A DNA stretch of 64,000 nucleotides from Limnothrix sp. FACHB-406 (GCF_014698235.1 NZ_JACJSP010000001.1:186001-250000); one strand, 5' to 3'. Shown: positions 46,750 to 56,713, counted from the stretch's first letter. Notes: generated by a model not told the origin, from the sequence alone. Numbers and translations are program-made.

Positions 46750-47676
46750 ATGGAGAGTTCCCTGCGCGATCGCGCACTTTGGCAGCCCAATCGTCAAGCG
46801 AGTCACCGTACAGAGTTGATCGTTCGACTGATTTTGGGTCTTTTTTCATTTGTATCGGTCGCCACAACGATCGGGATTGTTTTCACCCTGATCTTTGAGA
46901 CGATCGATTTCTTCAGAATCATTCCCGTTTGGCGATTTTTCACAGAAACCCGCTGGACTCCGCTCTTTGCCAGCGCCCAATTCGGGATCATTGTCCTGAT
47001 CAGCGCCACGGTGCTCACCACGGGAATCGCCATTTTGGTGGCATTGCCCCTGGGTCTGCTGTCGGCCGTTTGCCTGAGTGAATATGCTACCCCCAAGGTG
47101 CGACAGGTGCTGAAGCCGGCCCTGGAGGTGTTGGCGGGTGTGCCCACGGTGGTCTATGGCTACTTTGCTTTGCTGTTCGTCACGCCGCTGCTTCAGAAAA
47201 TCATCCCCGGACTGCAAGGGTTTAATGCCCTGAGTGCGGGGATTGTGTTGGGTGTGGCGATCACGCCGCTGATTGCCTCTCTGAGTGAAGATGCGATCTA
47301 TGCCGTGCCTCGCAGTTTGCGAGATGGTTCCTATGCTCTGGGGGCCACGAAGCGCGAAACCATCATTTCAGTCGTGTTGCCAGCGGCCCTGTCGGGGATT
47401 GTGGCTTCGGTGATTTTGGCAGTGTCGCGGGCGATCGGGGAAACCATGATCGTGGCGATCGCAGCGGGTCAGAATGCCACCTTGGGTCTGAATCCTTTTG
47501 TTTCCGCCATGACCATGACGGCCTACATCGTGCAGGTCAGCCTTGGGGATACGCCGGCCGGGTCGATCGCCTACCGAACCCTGTTCGCAGTGGGTACCAC
47601 CCTGTTTGTGATGACCCTGGTATTGAACGTGTTCAGCTTTTGGTTTGTGCGTCGCTTCCAGGAAAAATACGACTAA
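46750..47676 (+). CDS. pstC: Phosphate ABC transporter permease PstC
   Basis: 308 residues, six membrane helices, an inner-membrane half of the phosphate channel. Seen: the N-terminal LILGLFSFVSVATTIGIVFTLI helix, the family region PAALSGIVASVILAVSRAIGETM in the EAA loop (with RAIGETM typical of PstC), and LEVLAGVPTVVYGYFALLF. It pairs with PstA, whose start codon overlaps its stop (TAATG), so the two are translationally coupled. Confidence 0.96.
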   Translation: MESSLRDRALWQPNRQASHRTELIVRLILGLFSFVSVATTIGIVFTLIFETIDFFRIIPVWRFFTETRWTPLFASAQFGIIVLISATVLTTGIAILVALPLGLLSAVCLSEYATPKVRQVLKPALEVLAGVPTVVYGYFALLFVTPLLQKIIPGLQGFNALSAGIVLGVAITPLIASLSEDAIYAVPRSLRDGSYALGATKRETIISVVLPAALSGIVASVILAVSRAIGETMIVAIAAGQNATLGLNPFVSAMTMTAYIVQVSLGDTPAGSIAYRTLFAVGTTLFVMTLVLNVFSFWFVRRFQEKYD

Positions 47677-48587
47677 TGGCTATTTCAAACGAATCCCAAG
47701 GGCGATCGCGCGCGTTGCTCTTCAACCCTCGTCTGGATCAGCGCTACGTCAAGGACAATATCTTTGCTGGAGCCACCTGGGTGGCCACCGGGTTCGCCAT
47801 CCTGGTTTTGGTGGTGCTGCTGGTGGATACCTTCATTGATGGAATGCCCCGCATTAGCTGGCAATTCATCACGAGCCTGCCCTCGCGCAAGCCGGAATTG
47901 GCCGGGGTGGGCGCGGCGTTGGGTGGTTCCATTTGGCTGCTGGTGCTGACGGCGCTGATTGCTTTCCCGATCGGGGTGGGCGCGGGCCTGTACCTGGAAG
48001 AATTTTCGCTCGAATCCTGGTGGTCTCGCCTGATTGAGATCAACATCTCCAACCTAGCTGGCGTACCCTCGATCATTTATGGTTTGCTGGGATTGCAGGT
48101 GTTTGCCCGCTGGCTGCAACCCATCACTGGCGGCCGCAGCGTTCTGACCGGGGCCCTAACCCTCTCATTGCTGATTTTGCCGGTGATCATCGTGGCCACC
48201 CGCGAAGCCCTGCGCACCGTCCCCGACGGTCTGCGTCAGGCAGGCTTTGCGCTGGGGGCAACCCGTTGGGAGGTGGTTTCGGCCCATGTGTTGCCGCTGG
48301 CCCTGCCGGGGATTTTGACGGGAACCATTTTGGCCCTGTCCCGGGCGATCGGGGAAACCGCCGCGCTGATCACCATTGGAGCCTTAACCTTCGTTCCCTT
48401 CATCCCCAACAATCCCCAAAGCCCCTTCACGGCGCTGCCGATCCAAATCTACAACTGGGTCTCCCGACCTCAGCAAGGTTTCCACATCAACGCCGCCGCC
48501 GGGATTGTCGTTTTGATGATTGTTCTGCTGGCCATGAATGGCACGGCAATTCTGTTGCGCAACCGGTTCCAGAAAACTCTTAACTAG
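47676..48587 (+). CDS. pstA: Phosphate ABC transporter permease PstA
   Basis: 303 residues from the ATG at 47676, overlapping the pstC stop by one base. Six membrane segments; [12 protein letters not shown]-like cytoplasmic loop as [36 protein letters not shown], and the EAA loop [31 protein letters not shown]. It forms the channel with PstC. The reading frame extends 12 codons upstream inside pstC but the overlap start is preferred. Confidence 0.96.
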   Translation: MAISNESQGRSRALLFNPRLDQRYVKDNIFAGATWVATGFAILVLVVLLVDTFIDGMPRISWQFITSLPSRKPELAGVGAALGGSIWLLVLTALIAFPIGVGAGLYLEEFSLESWWSRLIEINISNLAGVPSIIYGLLGLQVFARWLQPITGGRSVLTGALTLSLLILPVIIVATREALRTVPDGLRQAGFALGATRWEVVSAHVLPLALPGILTGTILALSRAIGETAALITIGALTFVPFIPNNPQSPFTALPIQIYNWVSRPQQGFHINAAAGIVVLMIVLLAMNGTAILLRNRFQKTLN

Positions 48588-48811
48588 TTCTTAGGATTCC
48601 TAGAATTCCTGGTTTTTTGGGAATTCTGGTGACCGGTACGTTTTATAGTTCTGCAAACGCTCTGCGGTTGATCGATCGGATTAGGACTCATAGCCTGCTC
48701 ATGGCCCGTAATCACCGGATCTTGACGATGGGGTTGAGATCGACCGCGCTGGATGCTGATGTTTCGACCTTCTCCCTTGCTTCTTCACTTTTCAGTTCAG
48801 GTTTGACTGGT

Positions 48812-49606
48812 ATGCAATCTTCTGTCACGTCCAATGCGGTGTTATCTGCCCGATCGGTCTCGGTCTACTACGGTCCCAGCATCGCGGTGCGCGACGCATC
48901 ACTAGACATCCCACGGGGCGAAATTGTGGCCTTCATTGGCCCCTCCGGTTGTGGCAAGAGCACGATTTTGCGTTGCTTTAACCGGATGAATGACCTGGTT
49001 CCCAGCGCCCGCGTTGAGGGACAAATTACCTACAACGAAGAAGACCTCTACGGCCCCAAGGTCGATGCCGTTTCCATCCGTAGCCGCATTGGGATGGTGT
49101 TCCAGCGCCCGAATCCCTTTCCCAAATCCATTTACGAAAACATTGCCTTTGGGGCCCGCATCAATGGCTATCGCGGCAACATGGATGAGCTAGTTGAAAG
49201 CTCCCTGCGGCGGGCTGCCCTTTGGGATGAGGTGAAAGACAAGCTGCGCGACAGTGGCTTGGCCCTCTCTGGTGGGCAACAACAGCGCCTTTGCATTGCC
49301 CGCGCGGTGGCCATTCAACCGGAAGTGATCCTGATGGATGAGCCTTGCTCGGCCTTGGATCCGATTTCCACCCTCCGGATTGAGGAACTGATTAAGGAAC
49401 TGAGTGGTGACTACACGATCGTGATCGTGACCCACAACATGCAACAGGCCTCGCGGGTGAGCGATCGCACGGCCTTTTTCAACGCCCAAGCCACCGACTC
49501 GGGCAACAAGGTTGGTTATTTGGTGGAGTACGATCGCACGGAACGCATTTTCCACGATCCCGTGGAAGAAGCCACTCGCGATTATGTAACCGGTCGATTC
49601 GGCTAA
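48812..49606 (+). CDS. pstB: Phosphate ABC transporter ATPase PstB
   Basis: 264 residues from the ATG at 48812; the frame is open from 48617 but those 65 residues are not conserved and PstB is normally 250-265. Walker [11 protein letters not shown]-loop in [16 protein letters not shown] (a PstB fingerprint), signature [10 protein letters not shown], Walker [13 protein letters not shown] and the switch His in VTHNM. It energises the PstCA channel. About 225 bp separate it from pstA; no phoU follows. A strong hairpin terminator lies 30 bp downstream. Confidence 0.97.
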   Translation: MQSSVTSNAVLSARSVSVYYGPSIAVRDASLDIPRGEIVAFIGPSGCGKSTILRCFNRMNDLVPSARVEGQITYNEEDLYGPKVDAVSIRSRIGMVFQRPNPFPKSIYENIAFGARINGYRGNMDELVESSLRRAALWDEVKDKLRDSGLALSGGQQQRLCIARAVAIQPEVILMDEPCSALDPISTLRIEELIKELSGDYTIVIVTHNMQQASRVSDRTAFFNAQATDSGNKVGYLVEYDRTERIFHDPVEEATRDYVTGRFG

Positions 49607-49636
49607 AACTTCGGCCCCAACCAGAACCCTAAACGA

Positions 49637-49685
49637 AGGAGAGGATGCGTTCATGGCTCAATGAACCAGCATCCTCTCCTTTTTA
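49637..49685 (+). terminator. pst operon terminator
   Basis: GGAGAGGATGC pairs with GCATCCTCTCC, with an inner GTTCAT/ATGAAC stem and a TTTTTAA run after the outer arm. It is 30 bp after the pstB stop, the clearest factor-independent terminator in the window. Confidence 0.85.
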
Positions 49686-50035
49686 ATGGTTGCACTTCTT
49701 TAGGGTTGCACTTCGTCTGAACTGCGTTTGAAGGGCGGCGGTAGATGAAATCTTGAGGGGGATCTGAGTAACGTCGAAGCTGTGGCGTTAGGAGTTGGCA
49801 GGTGGTGCAGAATGCAATCGTTGAAATTGGCCTCAGCCGGGTTGGGGCGCTTCTTGCCCATGATTTCTGGCCCATTTACTGAAAGCCCATTCACCCCTGC
49901 AACAGACCATTAACTCCTGCAACAAATCAATTGTGATTAGCGGATTTTGATCAGCCAATGTTGATCAGCCTTTGATCAGCCAATGTTGCCATGAGTTGCG
50001 ACTAGGATTCCAACAGGAACCACACAAACATCGCT

Positions 50036-50143
50036 TTAATGGCGATTGGGATGACCCAAGGCTTCATCAAAGCTTTCATCCACCATCATTGAGGACAGCA
50101 GAACGGGCGCAAACAAAACGGCAATTACGAGTAGCACAGACAT
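50036..50143 (-). CDS. Candidate 35-residue hydrophobic microprotein
   Basis: On the minus strand, GGGAGG (50151-50156) precedes an ATG at 50143 by 7 nt and opens a frame of 35 codons ending TAA at 50036. The product starts MSVLLVIAVLFAPVLLSS, a single membrane-spanning helix, then MMVDESFDEALGHPNRH, a short acidic-to-basic tail. The combination of a strong Shine-Dalgarno and a well-formed helix in an otherwise empty 1.2-kb region suggests a real small membrane protein, of the size of photosynthetic or stress microproteins. I recognise no known family. It lies about 430 bp past the pstB stop, on the opposite strand. Confidence 0.5.
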   Translation of the reverse strand: MSVLLVIAVLFAPVLLSSMMVDESFDEALGHPNRH

Positions 50144-50697
50144 TGATGAACCTCCCTTTTGGGTGAAGGGTAGAGGTAGGAGTTGCATCGCTCAATGGAT
50201 GCAGGATAGATGCTTTCTGGGTGGATTGCTTTGTACTTTGATTGTGTCACGATCGCCCGATCGAGCCAGTGATGGTTTAGCCCGTGGCGCGTGACAGTAC
50301 TCGGCGGCTTTGTCGATCGTTGTCGTCAGTCTGAGCGATCGCGATCGCACCCCCATGGTGTCCCACTGTTCGTTTCCTAGGTTAAGCATCCCTAGGTTAG
50401 GCATTCATGGAATCAGCCACGGGATGAATGATCTAGATTTCCCAGATTCCAGCTTCCTAGATTCCAGCGCGATCCAGAGCAATCACCAGTTTTTTACAAG
50501 ATTTCCTTGAGAAATTCTCTGAGAGCGATTTCAAGGCATTTCAGGCCAGTTCTGGGGCGATCGATCCGGCAACAACTGATTTCGCGTATGATTAGGGCCA
50601 CTCAATCCAAGACGAGTGGGCAAACCAATTGAACCCAAATTCGTCGCTACTGGACTTGGGTGCTGGATCTTGAGAAGTAGCAGTTGAGAGGGTAGCG
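50144..50697. other. Intergenic region, no further gene seen
   Basis: About 550 bp between the two candidate microprotein genes. It contains a repeated CCTAGGTTAGGCAT-like motif near 50377-50406 but no coding frame with support. Confidence 0.4.
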
Positions 50698-50823
50698 GTG
50701 GCCTACAGGGCCTTGAAGCAATGGCTCGCTCGTTACTGGGAGAGCATTGCTAAAGCAATCAGTCGTCCAAACGATCATGAAGGTCAACAGATCACCGAGA
50801 GCATTTTGACCATTGAACCCTAA
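50698..50823 (+). CDS. Candidate 41-residue small protein
   Basis: A GTG at 50698, with a GAGAGGG about 6 nt before it, opens 41 codons to a TAA at 50821. The product reads VAYRALKQWLARYWESIAKAISRPNDHEG, an amphipathic, Trp/Arg-containing helix, then QQITESILTIEP. The amino acid mix looks natural and the codon use follows the neighbours. It is too short for a family call and I know no relative. The alternative is that this is transcribed leader of trpC, which starts 200 bp downstream. Confidence 0.35.
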   Translation: MAYRALKQWLARYWESIAKAISRPNDHEGQQITESILTIEP

Positions 50824-51022
50824 CCCAAAGATCGCTTTTGATCTCCCTTGGTCAGGACAAATTGCCCGTTAGCAAATTGCCAATTAAAGCACCAACTTTG
50901 CTGTTTGGCGAATTGGCTCATTTAATTGGTCGGCTATCGATGCTCCGATGCCCATTAGCCTACATCAGAATCGGCAAAATTCATCCCTTTCTTCATTTAG
51001 CGATTCACTGCTTCTAAATTCT

Positions 51023-51925
51023 ATGCAAATTCGCCGCATTCAACCCAATCCGGCCGTTGCCGTTGACACCTTGCGCTATCAAGTGCGTGTGCCCGATAGC
51101 GAGCCTCGCCATATTTTGGAAAAAATCGTTTGGCACAAGGAAGCAGAGGTCGATCGGCTGCGGGAATCGTTACCCCTAGTTAAACTTCAGCAACGGGTGC
51201 GAGAAGCCCAGCCCCCTCAAGACTTTTTAGCCGCATTGCGTCAACCGCCGGCCCCTCAACCAGCGCTAATTGCGGAAGTGAAAAAAGCCTCCCCCAGCAA
51301 GGGCGTGATTCGTGCGGATTTTGATCCGGTGGCAATCGCCCAAACCTATGAGGCTAGCGGTGCAGCCTGTTTGTCGGTGCTGACGGATCAGGAGTTTTTT
51401 CAGGGCAGTTTCGATTATTTGGCGCAAATTCGGCAGGCGGTTAATTTGCCGCTGCTCTGTAAAGAATTTGTGCTTTATCCTTACCAAATTTATCTGGCTC
51501 GATCGCTCGGGGCCGATGCCATCTTGTTAATTGCAGCCATCTTGACTGATACGGATCTGCAATATTTCTTGAAGATTATTAATGCCTTGGGAATGACGGC
51601 ATTGATTGAGGTACATACCTTGGCCGAATTAGACCGGGTTTTAGCCCTGGATGGGGTGAAGTTGGTGGGGATCAATAATCGTGATTTGGCCACATTTCAG
51701 GTGACGCTGGAAACCACGATCGCCCTCTTAGAAACGCGGGGTGAGCAACTGCGATCGCGCGATATTTTGGTGGTCAGTGAATCGGGCTTGGGCAATCGTT
51801 CAGATCTCGATCGGGTGCTGAATGCCGGAGCCGGGGCCGTGTTGGTGGGGGAATCACTGATGCGTCAGCCGGATGTGGGCCAAGCGGTCAATGATTTGCT
51901 GCATGGCACGACCGATCGTGAATGA
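51023..51925 (+). CDS. trpC: Indole-3-glycerol phosphate synthase
   Basis: 300 residues from the ATG at 51023, which begins the cyanobacterial [11 protein letters not shown]-terminus; the frame is open from 50948 but those 25 residues are Ser-rich and unconserved. The enzyme closes the pyrrole ring in tryptophan synthesis. Seen: [21 protein letters not shown] (catalytic Lys and Glu region), [47 protein letters not shown] and SESGLG. It stands alone, with no other trp gene, as usual in cyanobacteria where trp genes are dispersed. Confidence 0.96.
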   Translation: MQIRRIQPNPAVAVDTLRYQVRVPDSEPRHILEKIVWHKEAEVDRLRESLPLVKLQQRVREAQPPQDFLAALRQPPAPQPALIAEVKKASPSKGVIRADFDPVAIAQTYEASGAACLSVLTDQEFFQGSFDYLAQIRQAVNLPLLCKEFVLYPYQIYLARSLGADAILLIAAILTDTDLQYFLKIINALGMTALIEVHTLAELDRVLALDGVKLVGINNRDLATFQVTLETTIALLETRGEQLRSRDILVVSESGLGNRSDLDRVLNAGAGAVLVGESLMRQPDVGQAVNDLLHGTTDRE

Positions 51926-52870
51926 GCCTCTAGATCAACCCCAGTCCGTCAACCATCTACCGTCGTGAGGATGGTTGAGCGATCACTTGCGGCAATGGTG
52001 AAGCACCAATGGCTGAGGGAGAAAGGGTTTAGGGTGTTTCGTCATTTCCATCGCCGTAGGGGTTGGGTCTCCCAACCCTAACCCGGGCGATCGCCACAAC
52101 CCTGTCCATCCCTGGGAACACCCAAGGATCACGGGAACTAGGCGGGGAAACCCCGCCCCTACGACTGATTGGTTTAAAGAACGAGGTCATCAGGGTTTCA
52201 GGTGATTTGACGACAGGCTCTAAGTCCCTTGTTTGCGTTGATCACGGGGCTGTGCAGCGTAGCAATTTGGACTTTCCAGACATTTTCTTAGAGATTAATT
52301 GATTAAAAAATTCGGTAGTACTGCGACTCAGTAATAATGAACAGGCGGTAGCCTGTCTTGGCAAGCAATCTTGCACTGGAAATCATCATCTTGCAGACAG
52401 CGCCGAAGTTTGTTCTATAGAATGCAAATATACGAACTAGTTCTAAAAATCTAAATCAGTCTTGCCTGTCAGTGCTACAAATCACTGCCTAAAGCCGCCA
52501 TTCGTTCTGAAATCAGAGTAATGTTGCTGCCTAAAACTAATATTAGGTGTTATCTTGAGTCAGCCTACTTTTACAGAGTCGATCGCGGATTTATTTTGAT
52601 AGGGTAAAGATCTCGGATTTTCCTGTGCGATTTTTTACACTTGAATATTTTCTTGTGTATTTTTTTACACTCAATCAATTTCTTTCACAAAATTTTTACA
52701 AATCTCCAATAGAGTTGGCAGTCAGCAATCAACCTCATGACACAAGGGAAATGGGAGCTACTATCTGCTTTGAAATGAAACAAATAAGTTACTCTAGCTG
52801 TTCATAACTTAGAGCAAATTTCACAGCCCGAGCGCATGACCTAATCACTTGCCACCGACTTCAGATCGTT
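51926..52870. other. Long intergenic region with a repeat element and AT-rich phased motifs
   Basis: 945 bp between trpC and a sensor kinase gene. It holds a GTAGGGG-bounded element (listed separately) and, at 52629-52700, three TTTTTACA motifs spaced 30 and 31 bp apart in AT-rich DNA. The 60-codon ORF at 52625 has no ribosome binding site. I see no gene. Confidence 0.55.
52056..52162. repeat. GTAGGGG-bounded palindromic element
   Basis: The segment opens GTAGGGGTTGGG-TCT-CCCAACCC and closes GGCGGGG-AAA-CCCCGCCCCTAC. The outer GTAGGGG/CCCCTAC are inverted repeats, and each end carries its own tight hairpin. This build matches small REP-like repeats common in cyanobacterial genomes. A related half lies at 60057-60084. 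Confidence 0.65.
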
Positions 52871-55309
52871 ATGATTTTGCACTCCCAACCAACCGACCGA
52901 AAGTTTGCAGCCACGCTGCCAAGCCTTAGTTCTTTCCTCAGCCTGAAGTTGTCTCGCAACCTGCTGATGCGGTTGATTGTGGGAGGCACGGCGCTGCTCG
53001 TAGGCGTGGGCGCATATATTAGCTATCAAACTGTGCGCCAAGCAACACTGGAAAACTTAAAGCAGGATGCACTATCCCGTGTGACCAACAAGTCCCAGGA
53101 TATTGATAGTTGGTTGGCATTGTTGAAAACACGCGTGGAAATGTTATCCAACGTTGGAGTAGTGCGATCGATGGACTGGGCGATCGCCAGTCCCTATCTC
53201 AAAGCGGAAGATCAACGAATTGGAGATTTTTCGTTTTTTGGCTTCACCACAGCAGCAGGAATCCGCCAAAGCACTGTTGCCAAAACCAAGCCGGCCGATG
53301 TGCGCGATCGCCGGTGGTTTCAGAAGGCAATGACTGGGCAAATTTATGTCGATGATCCCATGATTGCTCGGATCACTCGTGTACCTGGCGTGGCCATTGC
53401 TGCACCTATTTTTAAAGATCAAAACTCAAAAGAGAAACCCGCTGGAGTCATCCATGGGGTGGTCACGATCGATCGGATCAAGCAAGTCACCAATCAGTTG
53501 AAATATGGCGATCGCAGCTATGCCTTTGTGCTCAATTCCAAGGGCGAGGCGATCGTGCATCCCAACTCAGCATTCATGTCCACCATAGACAAGCCCGCGC
53601 CAAGCTTGGTAGTTGCCCAAGACGCAGGGTTGGCCCACATTGCCCAACAGATGGTCAATCGGCAGCAGGACATTCAATTGGTCAAAATTGACGGACTTGA
53701 AAGCTATGTGGGTTTTCGACCACTCACCGAAGCGCAATGGTCTGTGGCACTGGTGATTCCACGCCAGAATATTGAATCTCAGCTTCAGCTACTGGATGGC
53801 ATTGCGATCGTTGTTTTGCTCCTCGTGGGCACGCTGATTGGCGTTTTGGTCTATGTTCAATCCACGGAGCAAGCACAGCTCAAGCAATCCAAGGCCGCAG
53901 CAGATTCCGCCAATCAGGCCAAGAGCGAATTCTTATCAAACATGAGCCATGAGTTACGCACGCCCCTGAATGGCATTTTGGGCTATGCCCAAATTCTTAG
54001 TCGCTCCAAAACTTGGGGCAAAAAAGAACAAGATGGCATCCAAATTATTCATCAGTGCGGAACCCACCTACTGACCTTGATTAATGATATTTTGGATCTT
54101 TCTAAAATTGAAGCTCGTAAATTTGACCTGGCAATTAATGAATTTCATTTGCCCTCGTTTCTGCAAGGCGTTGGCGAAATTTGTCGAATTCGCGCTGAAC
54201 AAAAAGGTATTGCTTTTATCTATCGAGCTGATTCAGATCTACCGATCGGGATTCGCGCCGACGAGAAGCGACTACGCCAAGTCTTGATTAACCTTCTCGG
54301 CAATGCAATCAAGTTTACTGATAAAGGACAAGTGACATTTCGCGTTCAAGCCCAAAAACTCGATGATCCGTCCCTATACCGTCTGCGATTCCAGGTTGAG
54401 GATACGGGTGTGGGGATGACACCAAAACAATTAGAAAAGATCTTTTTGCCATTTGAGCAAGTGGGTAATAGCAAAAAGCAGTCAGAGGGCACTGGTTTAG
54501 GACTCGCTATCAGCCACAAAATTGTGTCCTTAATGGGTAGCCAAATTGAAGTAGAGAGCACACTGGGCCAAGGCAGTACCTTTTGGTTTGATGTGCAGCT
54601 ACCGGAGGCCAAAGAATGGGCAACCGCCTCTCGAACAATTGACCAAGGAACAATTGTGGGTTATGAAGGCAAGCAACGCACCATCATTGTGGTAGATGAT
54701 CGTTGGGAGAATCGCTCTGTGATTGTCAGCCTCCTAGAGCCACTTGGATTCAAAATGGTGGAAGCCCAAAATGGTCAAGATGGTTGGGAAACTGCACTGA
54801 ATCATGCTCCTGACCTAATCATTACGGACTTGATGATGCATGTCATGGATGGCTATCAACTACTCAGACAAATTCGCGCCTCTGAAACTTTGCGCAATGT
54901 TGTGGCGATCGCGTCGTCAGCCAGTGTCTTTGAAAGCAATCAGCAAGAGGCGATCGATGCGGGCGCTAACTTGTTTTTGCCCAAGCCAGTCCAAGCTGAA
55001 GTACTACTTCAAATTTTGCAAGAGCAACTTAACTTAACTTGGATTTATGAGCAAGCCACCGTCCCTGATCCTGCCTCAAAAACTGAACCTCTTCAGACCC
55101 AAGATGTGATTCCTCCCGCTTCAGAAATTGTGCAACGGTTGCACGATCTCCTGATGGACGGTGATACTCAAGAAATCTTATCCATGGTTGCTGAACTGGC
55201 AGAGTCCAACCCGAGCATGGCACCTTTTTCTGAGCAAGTCACTCAATTGGCAACTCGCTTTCAACTTAAACAACTACAAGCATTGCTTGAGCGCTACTTA
55301 GCTCAATAG
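52871..55309 (+). CDS. Hybrid sensor histidine kinase with CACHE sensor and C-terminal receiver
   Basis: 812 residues. Helix at about 34-50; extracytoplasmic double-CACHE-like sensor at about 55-300 (DRRWFQKAMTGQIYVDDPMI, ITRVPGVAIAAPIF); second helix at about 308-328; linker; HisKA with H360 in NMSHELRTPLNGILGYAQIL; HATPase with LINLLGNAIKFTDKG, DTGVGM and GTGLGLAIS; receiver domain at about 603-720 with DD at 609-610, D653 in IITDLMM and K705. The C-terminal ~60 residues (SEIVQRLHDLLMDGDTQEILSMVAEL) are helical, as in other cyanobacterial hybrid kinases. It probably passes phosphate onward via its receiver. The next gene, another kinase, starts 132 bp downstream and may be co-transcribed. 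Confidence 0.93.
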   Translation: MILHSQPTDRKFAATLPSLSSFLSLKLSRNLLMRLIVGGTALLVGVGAYISYQTVRQATLENLKQDALSRVTNKSQDIDSWLALLKTRVEMLSNVGVVRSMDWAIASPYLKAEDQRIGDFSFFGFTTAAGIRQSTVAKTKPADVRDRRWFQKAMTGQIYVDDPMIARITRVPGVAIAAPIFKDQNSKEKPAGVIHGVVTIDRIKQVTNQLKYGDRSYAFVLNSKGEAIVHPNSAFMSTIDKPAPSLVVAQDAGLAHIAQQMVNRQQDIQLVKIDGLESYVGFRPLTEAQWSVALVIPRQNIESQLQLLDGIAIVVLLLVGTLIGVLVYVQSTEQAQLKQSKAAADSANQAKSEFLSNMSHELRTPLNGILGYAQILSRSKTWGKKEQDGIQIIHQCGTHLLTLINDILDLSKIEARKFDLAINEFHLPSFLQGVGEICRIRAEQKGIAFIYRADSDLPIGIRADEKRLRQVLINLLGNAIKFTDKGQVTFRVQAQKLDDPSLYRLRFQVEDTGVGMTPKQLEKIFLPFEQVGNSKKQSEGTGLGLAISHKIVSLMGSQIEVESTLGQGSTFWFDVQLPEAKEWATASRTIDQGTIVGYEGKQRTIIVVDDRWENRSVIVSLLEPLGFKMVEAQNGQDGWETALNHAPDLIITDLMMHVMDGYQLLRQIRASETLRNVVAIASSASVFESNQQEAIDAGANLFLPKPVQAEVLLQILQEQLNLTWIYEQATVPDPASKTEPLQTQDVIPPASEIVQRLHDLLMDGDTQEILSMVAELAESNPSMAPFSEQVTQLATRFQLKQLQALLERYLAQ

Positions 55310-55441
55310 CAAAAATGGTTATTGAGCTTGCTTCTCTCGGTTTAATGATCCTCAACACTTCAAGAAGATCTAGAAAATTTTGGGAAATGCTTGCATAGTC
55401 TCTCCCAATCACCGGATGATTAAATCAACTCCTGATGACCT

Positions 55442-56713
55442 ATGTCAGCATCTGCGTCGAATGAATTTATTTTAGTTGTGGATGATAATCCAACTAATTT
55501 GGCGGTTTTATCAGAAGCGCTGAATAGTGCCGGGTTGCGTTTTCGCGTGGCGATCGATGGTGAAAGTGCATTGGCGCAGGTCGATCGCAATCTTCCAGAT
55601 CTCATTTTGCTAGATGTCCAAATGCCAGGTATTGACGGCTTTGAAACCTGCCGCCGCCTCAAGGCTAATCCACTCACAAGGTCGATTCCAGTTATTTTTA
55701 CAACTGCTTTTTCAGACACAGAAAATAAAGCCAAAGGCTTTGCCCTAGGAGCAGTGGACTATATTCCCAAGCCATTTGATCAAACAGAAGTTTTAGCTCG
55801 ACTACAGGTTCACCTCAAGCTCAAAAAACTAACGGAGTCTTTGGAACATCAAGTTCATGACCGCACAGCCGCTTTGCAAAAAATGCAAGTGCAGCTTGTT
55901 CAGCAGGAAAAGCTATCAAGTTTGGGAGAAATGATTGCGGGCATTGCACACGAAATCAATAATCCTATCAACTTCATTGCCAGCAACGTGGATCCGCTGC
56001 GAGAGCACATTAACAACATGGCGGAAATCCTGCGGCTCTATCAGCAAGAGCATCCACAGCCTTCACCAGAATTAGCCGCCGTTTTGGAAGATTTGGAACC
56101 GGATTTTATTTTTGAAGATAGCCTCAAGATTATCAATTCCCTGACGCTGGGAGCCGATCGAATTCGCGGAATTTCCACATCGTTGCGCACTTTTTCGCGT
56201 TCTGATGCCGAAACTAAAATTCCAGCGAACTTGCATGAAGGTCTAGACAGCACCCTGATGATTCTGCAACATCGATTGAAAAGCAGTGATCATCGTCCGG
56301 AGATTTCGATTCTCAAGTCCTATGGTGAATTGCCTCTACTGCCTTGCTATCCAGGACAAATCAATCAGGTATTCATGAATTTGCTCGCCAATGCGATCGA
56401 TGCCCTAGAGGAGAGCGCACTGAAAGGCAAACCCCCCGATTCTGGGCTGCAAATTCAAATTACAACTCAGGCCACCAACGATCAGCAAATTGCGGTTTGC
56501 ATTGCTGACAATGGAATCGGCATGAATGAGTTAGTCAAGCAACGGCTATTTGAGCCGCTGTTTACAACCAAGCCCGTTGGCAAGGGGACAGGACTCGGCC
56601 TAGCGATCGCCCATCAGATTGTGTCTGAAAAGCATAGTGGCACTTTGGAGGTGCAGTCAGAACTAGGGCGAGGCACTCAATTTCTGATTCGTTTACCGAT
56701 TAATCCAAAATAA
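55442..56713 (+). CDS. Response regulator-histidine kinase fusion (REC-HATPase)
   Basis: 423 residues, cytoplasmic, no membrane helix. Receiver domain 8-125: VVDDNPTNL, phospho-acceptor D58 in LILLDVQMPGIDG, TAF and K110 in PKPFD. A coiled linker (EHQVHDRTAALQKMQVQLVQQEK) leads to the kinase core with H170 in AGIAHEINNPINF, N box QVFMNLLANAIDALEES, DNGIGM and GKGTGLGLAIAHQIV. The receiver-first layout suggests it is switched by phosphate from another kinase. The upstream hybrid kinase, with its own receiver, is the obvious candidate donor. The catalytic core belongs to the same EINNP group as the 1563-residue kinase at 15487. Confidence 0.93.
   Translation: MSASASNEFILVVDDNPTNLAVLSEALNSAGLRFRVAIDGESALAQVDRNLPDLILLDVQMPGIDGFETCRRLKANPLTRSIPVIFTTAFSDTENKAKGFALGAVDYIPKPFDQTEVLARLQVHLKLKKLTESLEHQVHDRTAALQKMQVQLVQQEKLSSLGEMIAGIAHEINNPINFIASNVDPLREHINNMAEILRLYQQEHPQPSPELAAVLEDLEPDFIFEDSLKIINSLTLGADRIRGISTSLRTFSRSDAETKIPANLHEGLDSTLMILQHRLKSSDHRPEISILKSYGELPLLPCYPGQINQVFMNLLANAIDALEESALKGKPPDSGLQIQITTQATNDQQIAVCIADNGIGMNELVKQRLFEPLFTTKPVGKGTGLGLAIAHQIVSEKHSGTLEVQSELGRGTQFLIRLPINPK

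Noticed and set aside
52625-52807. 60-codon ORF in AT-rich DNA before the hybrid kinase
   Set aside because: Phe/Ser-rich composition simply reflects T-rich DNA; it covers the phased TTTTTACA motifs and has no ribosome binding site.
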